Shown here: in pieces, positions 6,187 through 9,507 of the stretch
How the letters are laid out: each line of letters begins with the position of its first letter
How positions within the stretch are numbered: the stretch's first letter is position 1
Origin: Clostridia bacterium
Lineage (GTDB): Bacteria > Bacillota_A > Clostridia > Oscillospirales > SIG627
Assembly: GCA_017508505.1 (NCBI GenBank)
Contig: JAFVYT010000130.1
Span: 1 to 9,507, forward strand
Direction: 5' to 3'
Length of the DNA stretch: 9,507 nt
Program-made: the position numbers and the translations under genes
The notes under the pieces: generated by a model
Database searches by the model: none
Told to the model about the DNA's origin: nothing
The model's input: the letters and a program-made list of their open reading frames with translations, nothing else

Positions 6187-6223
6187 GCCCTTATCGGGCC
6201 CTTTGTGTCTTTAGGAGGTTAAA

Positions 6224-7066
6224 ATGAAGAATCTGGGCTATTACAACGGCGTTTGTGATGAATTGGAGCGTATGACCATCCCCATGAGCGATCGCGTTTG
6301 CTTTTTCGGTGACGGCATCTACGATGCCACCTATAGCCGAAATTATAAGATCTTTTCCATCGAGGAGCACGTCAATCGCTTCTTTCACAGCGCAGAGCTG
6401 CTTGAGATCCGTTTGCCCTGCACCAAGGAGGAAATGAAGGCACTCCTTTGCGACTTGGTTTTAAAAATGGATACGGGCAACAACTTCGTTTACTTTCAGG
6501 CGACCCGCAGCAGCGACCCCGTCCGCAACCACTCCTTTTCCAAGGATGCCGTTGCCAATCTCTGGGTCAATATTTATCCCAAGGAGATCCTGGACGTTTA
6601 TAAAAAGGTTCGCCTCATCACCATGGAGGACACCCGTTTTTTGCATTGCAACATCAAAACTCTGAATCTGATCCCCTCGGTAATGGCCTCCCAAAGAGCC
6701 AAGGAGGCGGGGTGCTTTGAGTCGGTTTTCCATCGAAGCGGCCGTGTGACGGAGTGTGCCCACAGCAATGTGCATATTTTCAAAAACGGTACTCTGATCA
6801 CAGCCCCCACGGATCATCTGATCCTGCCGGGCATCGCAAGAAAGCATATCATCGAGGCCTGCGCCCGCTTGGGGATCGAGGTTTCCGAGCGTCCCTATAC
6901 CCTGGATGAGCTTTTTGAAGCCGATGAGGTGATGGTCTCCTCCTCCGGCGCTCTTTGCCTTTCTGCGGAGGAGATCGACGGCAGAAGGGTAGGTGGCAAG
7001 GCCCCCGAGCTGCTCAAAAGCCTGCAGGATACCTTGCTTGAGGACTTTATGAGTCAGACGGATTGA
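6224..7066 (+). CDS. dat: D-amino-acid aminotransferase (class IV PLP enzyme)
   Basis: The 280-residue length is normal for D-alanine aminotransferases. These enzymes use pyridoxal phosphate in the cytoplasm to exchange amino groups between D-alanine and 2-oxoglutarate, giving D-glutamate for peptidoglycan. Visible motifs include FFGDGIYD at 27-34, the likely PLP lysine K145 in NIKTLNLIP, and E177 in VTECAHSNVHIF, which lies where class IV enzymes keep the Glu that contacts the cofactor ring nitrogen. R101/H103 in VRNHSF fit the carboxylate-binding residues of D-amino-acid enzymes, and LPGIARKHI (201-209) is a class IV signature. The usual small residue after the Glu is Cys here. AGGAGG lies 5 nt before the ATG. 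It is the first gene of the operon. A related class IV enzyme (branched-chain aminotransferase or aminodeoxychorismate lyase) is possible but fits less well. Confidence 0.5.
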   Translation: MKNLGYYNGVCDELERMTIPMSDRVCFFGDGIYDATYSRNYKIFSIEEHVNRFFHSAELLEIRLPCTKEEMKALLCDLVLKMDTGNNFVYFQATRSSDPVRNHSFSKDAVANLWVNIYPKEILDVYKKVRLITMEDTRFLHCNIKTLNLIPSVMASQRAKEAGCFESVFHRSGRVTECAHSNVHIFKNGTLITAPTDHLILPGIARKHIIEACARLGIEVSERPYTLDELFEADEVMVSSSGALCLSAEEIDGRRVGGKAPELLKSLQDTLLEDFMSQTD

Positions 7067-7115
7067 ATCTGTCCGACCGTTTCCTTCGTCCGTATTTTGT
7101 AAGGATAAAAATGCT

Positions 7116-7964
7116 ATGAAGTTTCAAATCGATCACGACCTGCATATTCATTCCTATATCAGCCCCTGTGCCAAGCACGACCCCCGACAGACTCCGGAGG
7201 CGATCCTTGCCTACGGCATCGCCTCGGGCTACGGCCTTTTGTGCGTGGCGGATCATATTTGGGACCGCAAGGTGCCGTCCGTAGAAAGGAACCCCTGGCT
7301 CAGGAGCGGCCTCGACGTGGAAAAGGCAAAGGAGCTGCTTCCGCTCCCACGGAGTCAAAAATGCACCCTTCTTTTTGGGATCGAGGCAGATATCGACCAT
7401 CGGGGCAGTCTTGCCCTTTCCCGAGAGGAATTCGACACCTTTGACTTTATCATCCTTTCTCCCTCTCATCTCCATCTCAAGGGCTTCACCCGTGATCCCG
7501 AGAGGGTCGGTACCACCGCCATCGAACTGAAGCGGTATTACCAAAAGCGCCTGACGGAGCTCTTGGAGCGGGATTTGCCCTTTCACAAGTGCGGCCTTGC
7601 CCACTTTACCGATTGCCTTCGCTCCGACGAGGGGAGGGTAGCGGTATTGGACCTCTTCTCCGACGGAGAACTGCGGGAGATCTTCTCCCTTGCAGCTCTG
7701 CGGGGTATCGGCATCGAGATTAACGTGGGCCATTTTTCCTCCTATTCCCCCGAGGAAAAGGAGAGTATTTTGCGACCCTTTCATATTGCCAAGGAAGCGG
7801 GCTGCCGCTTTTATCTCGGGAGCGATGCCCATACCCCCGAGGGCTTTTGGAAAAAGAAGGAGGAGCTTACCCTTTTGGTGGAGCTTCTGGGATTGACTGA
7901 ATCCGATAAGCACCCCTTCGTCCGAGAGCATTTGCCTTCGCCTGCTCCCGGCGCGGAAGGATAA
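7116..7964 (+). CDS. PHP-domain metal-dependent phosphoesterase
   Basis: The 282-residue protein is a stand-alone PHP domain with the full set of metal-site motifs: H10-I-H12 (DLHIHSY), D46-H47 (VADH), E90 (GIEAD), H118/H120 (SPSHLH), H163 (LAHF) and D237-A-H239 (GSDAH). PHP proteins bind two or three metal ions and hydrolyse phosphoesters. Relatives include histidinol phosphatase and nucleotide or nucleoside phosphatases, and the substrate here cannot be told. It follows the aminotransferase by 49 nt with no terminator, so it is probably cotranscribed. The start is ATG 7116, since the ATG at 7111 runs straight into a stop in another frame (ATG CTA TGA). AAGGA at 7101-7105 is 10 nt from the chosen start, which is rather long, so translation may be moderate. 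The last residues (SPAPGAEG) look like an unstructured tail. Confidence 0.5.
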   Translation: MKFQIDHDLHIHSYISPCAKHDPRQTPEAILAYGIASGYGLLCVADHIWDRKVPSVERNPWLRSGLDVEKAKELLPLPRSQKCTLLFGIEADIDHRGSLALSREEFDTFDFIILSPSHLHLKGFTRDPERVGTTAIELKRYYQKRLTELLERDLPFHKCGLAHFTDCLRSDEGRVAVLDLFSDGELREIFSLAALRGIGIEINVGHFSSYSPEEKESILRPFHIAKEAGCRFYLGSDAHTPEGFWKKKEELTLLVELLGLTESDKHPFVREHLPSPAPGAEG

Positions 7965-7974
7965 AGGAGGAACG

Positions 7975-8583
7975 ATGAAGCTTCAATGGAACGAATGGGA
8001 GTGGGAGCGTCTCCCCAAGCATTATGAGTGCTCGGAGGATGCCGTCACGGTCACAACATCCCCCCACACCGATCTGTGGCAACGAACCTATTACCACTTC
8101 CGAAACGACAACGCCCCCGTTTTTCAAACGCAAACAGAGGAAAAGTACTTCTCCTTTACGGTAAGGTGCGAATTCGATGCCCGACACCGCTTCGACCAAT
8201 GCGGCATCGTGATCTATCTGGACAGTGAGAATTGGTGTAAGGCCTCCATCGAGTATGAAAACGAGCGCTTTGGCCATTTGGGGAGCGTCGTGACCAATCA
8301 CGGCTATTCCGACTGGGCCACGACCACGGTCGACGCGGGAATCCGTTCGATTTGGTACCGTCTCAGCCGCCGCGAGGACGACTACCGCTTCGAGTGCTCC
8401 GAGGACGGCATCACCTTTCGGCAAATGCGCGTTTTTCACTTATGGAACGGAGCAGGATCCGTCCGCTTCGGTGTTTACGCCTGCAGTCCCGAGGACTCCT
8501 CCTTTACCGCTCGCTTTTCCGATTTTGAGATTTCGGAATGCGCTTGGCCCGCCCATGACGGCCAGCCGCCCGACGCGCCGTAA
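7975..8583 (+). CDS. DUF1349-family beta-sandwich protein
   Basis: The 202-residue soluble protein has no signal peptide or membrane segment. The core (about 58-130) has the DUF1349 pattern: CEFDARHRFDQCGIVIYLD, then ENWCKASIEYENERFGHLGS and VVTNHGYSDWATT. DUF1349 proteins are predicted concanavalin-A-like jelly rolls. Their biochemical role is not established, and sugar binding is only suggested by the fold. The sequence is rich in Trp, Tyr and charged residues. AAAGGAGG lies just after the PHP stop codon, and the ATG is 10 nt downstream of that stop, so the two genes are almost certainly translated from one mRNA. The C-terminus (HDGQPPDAP) is a short flexible tail. Confidence 0.5.
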   Translation: MKLQWNEWEWERLPKHYECSEDAVTVTTSPHTDLWQRTYYHFRNDNAPVFQTQTEEKYFSFTVRCEFDARHRFDQCGIVIYLDSENWCKASIEYENERFGHLGSVVTNHGYSDWATTTVDAGIRSIWYRLSRREDDYRFECSEDGITFRQMRVFHLWNGAGSVRFGVYACSPEDSSFTARFSDFEISECAWPAHDGQPPDAP

Positions 8584-8617
8584 CAGGTGCTTAGTTTTTT
8601 CGTTTTAGGAGCTTGTT

Positions 8618-9289
8618 ATGACCTTTACAATGATTCTTGGAGCCATCGCAAAGCTTTTATCGGGGATTTTTTTGGTCGGAGTTTTGATCTTTTTGCCTGC
8701 AGGAACCGTCGCCTTCTTCCAAGGCTGGCTTTTGATGGGGATTCTGTTTCTGCCGATGCTTCTTTCAGGCATCGTAATGGTCTTCAAAAATCCCGCTCTT
8801 CTAAAAAGTCGTCTGGATGCCAAGGAGAAAAGGGGAGAGCAGAGCCGCGTCGTAAAGCTCAGTGCTCTGATGTTCCTTTTGGGCTTTACCGTCTCGGGAC
8901 TCGGCGTCCGCTTTCAATGGTACGTGCTGCCCACCTTCGTTTCGCTGATCTTTGCCATTGTATTTCTTGTGGGGTACCTAATGTATGCCGAGGTACTGCG
9001 GGAGAATACCTACCTGAGTCGCACCGTGCGGGTGCAAAAGGGACAAAGGCTGATCGACACGGGGCTCTACGGCATCGTCCGTCACCCGATGTATACGGCA
9101 ACGCTCCTTATGTTTTTGTCGATGCCTCTGGTTCTCGGCTCCGTTTGGGCCTTTCCCATCTTCCTTTGCTACCCCTTTTTGATCGCCGCGCGGATCCGTG
9201 ACGAGGAGACCCTTCTTTCCGAGGAGCTGGAGGGATACCGTGACTATCAGAGCCGCGTTCGCTACCGTCTGATCCCTTTTATCTGGTAA
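8618..9289 (+). CDS. ICMT/PEMT-like membrane methyltransferase
   Basis: The 223-residue protein has about five to six hydrophobic segments (near 5-28, 36-56, 80-97, 102-125 and a hairpin at 157-190). The C-terminal signature is TGLYGIVRHPMY (148-159) followed by ARIRDEETLLSEELEGYRDY (191-210). This RHPxY ... EE ... Y..Y pattern is the S-adenosylmethionine-binding region of the isoprenylcysteine carboxyl methyltransferase / phospholipid methyltransferase group. Bacterial members act in the cytoplasmic membrane, and most have no known substrate (lipid or small-molecule methylation is plausible). AGGAG (8607-8611) supports ATG 8618. It is the last gene of the operon, 34 nt after the DUF1349 gene, and a terminator follows its stop within 10 nt. 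Confidence 0.5.
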   Translation: MTFTMILGAIAKLLSGIFLVGVLIFLPAGTVAFFQGWLLMGILFLPMLLSGIVMVFKNPALLKSRLDAKEKRGEQSRVVKLSALMFLLGFTVSGLGVRFQWYVLPTFVSLIFAIVFLVGYLMYAEVLRENTYLSRTVRVQKGQRLIDTGLYGIVRHPMYTATLLMFLSMPLVLGSVWAFPIFLCYPFLIAARIRDEETLLSEELEGYRDYQSRVRYRLIPFIW

Positions 9290-9298
9290 AAGAAGCAT

Positions 9299-9329
9299 AA
9301 AAAATCCGCCCGAAAAGGGCGGATTTTTT
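9299..9329. terminator. Bidirectional intrinsic terminator at the operon end
   Basis: ATCCGCCC and GGGCGGAT form a GC-rich stem with a GAAAA loop, extended by A/T pairs (six A on the left, six T on the right) to 13 bp. It can end transcripts of the operon on plus and of the partial gene on minus, whose stop codon begins 2 nt beyond the hairpin. Confidence 0.5.
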
Positions 9330-9330
9330 C

Positions 9331-9507
9331 TTAGTAAGTCAGCTTTGCGTCGGTTAAGGTGTGGGTCACGGAAATTCCCAGCTCCTCCAGAAGGGTGGTA
9401 TAGAGGGTGCTTCGCATTCCCTGGTTCGGAGCGGAAAGCATATGCTGGGCATAGAAGAGCGTGATCTCATTGGGGATATCCACCGAAAGGAAGGCCCCTG
9501 CGGCCCC
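9331..9507 (-). CDS. C-terminal part of an unrecognised protein (truncated by the window)
   Basis: Read on the minus strand, an open frame enters at the right edge and runs 58 codons to TAA at 9333-9331. It ends directly at the shared terminator, as a real gene would. The visible protein includes FLSVDIPNEITLFYAQHML, then a likely helix STLYTTLLEELGIS, and ends TLTDAKLTY. I recognise no family from this short piece. Codon choice matches the neighbouring genes, which supports it being coding. The start and most of the gene lie beyond 9507. Confidence 0.5.
   Translation of the reverse strand, partial: GAAGAFLSVDIPNEITLFYAQHMLSAPNQGMRSTLYTTLLEELGISVTHTLTDAKLTY

Noticed and set aside
7047..7931. 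294-codon open frame antisense to the PHP gene
   Set aside because: The plus-strand protein has a complete set of PHP metal motifs and operon spacing, whereas the antisense frame has no recognisable domain.

Overview
The window looks like a chromosomal segment from a low- to mid-GC Gram-positive bacterium, most likely a gut-type member of Clostridia (Bacillota). The evidence is strong AGGAGG-type ribosome binding sites, sigma-A promoters close to consensus, a SipW/TasA-type signal sequence on a large surface protein, a lipobox lipoprotein and hairpin-plus-T-tract terminators. No rRNA, tRNA, CRISPR array, transposase or phage gene is visible. The species cannot be named from the sequence.

Layout. 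(1) 1-1379: the 3' part of an AT-rich gene, open at the left edge. It encodes regulatory ACT-type domains fused to a metallo-beta-lactamase-fold hydrolase. Its composition is clearly lower in GC than everything to its right. (2) 1520-1933: a small EamA-type membrane protein with its own promoter. It converges on a lipoprotein zinc metalloprotease (2901-1972, minus), and the two share a bidirectional terminator. (3) 3132-6047: a 971-residue secreted protein, divergent from the metalloprotease. It has a TasA/SipW-dependent N-terminus followed by three kinds of repeat-built, probably beta-helical regions. The 230-bp intergenic space holds a promoter for each direction and a hairpin in the predicted 5' leader. 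(4) 6224-9289: a four-gene plus-strand operon behind a perfect-consensus promoter. It encodes a D-amino-acid aminotransferase, a PHP-domain phosphoesterase, a DUF1349 beta-sandwich protein and an ICMT/PEMT-like membrane methyltransferase, and it closes with a bidirectional terminator. (5) 9507-9331: the C-terminal 58 codons of an unrecognised minus-strand gene.

How the parts may work together. The clearest theme is the cell surface. The secreted repeat protein and the lipoprotein metalloprotease face each other across shared regulatory DNA, and D-amino acids made by the aminotransferase could enter peptidoglycan. A functional link between protease and repeat protein is inference from gene order only. 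The four-gene operon is a plausible single transcript, but its members do not form a pathway I recognise. Most other long open frames, including an 840-codon frame antisense to the repeat protein, are codon-bias shadows.
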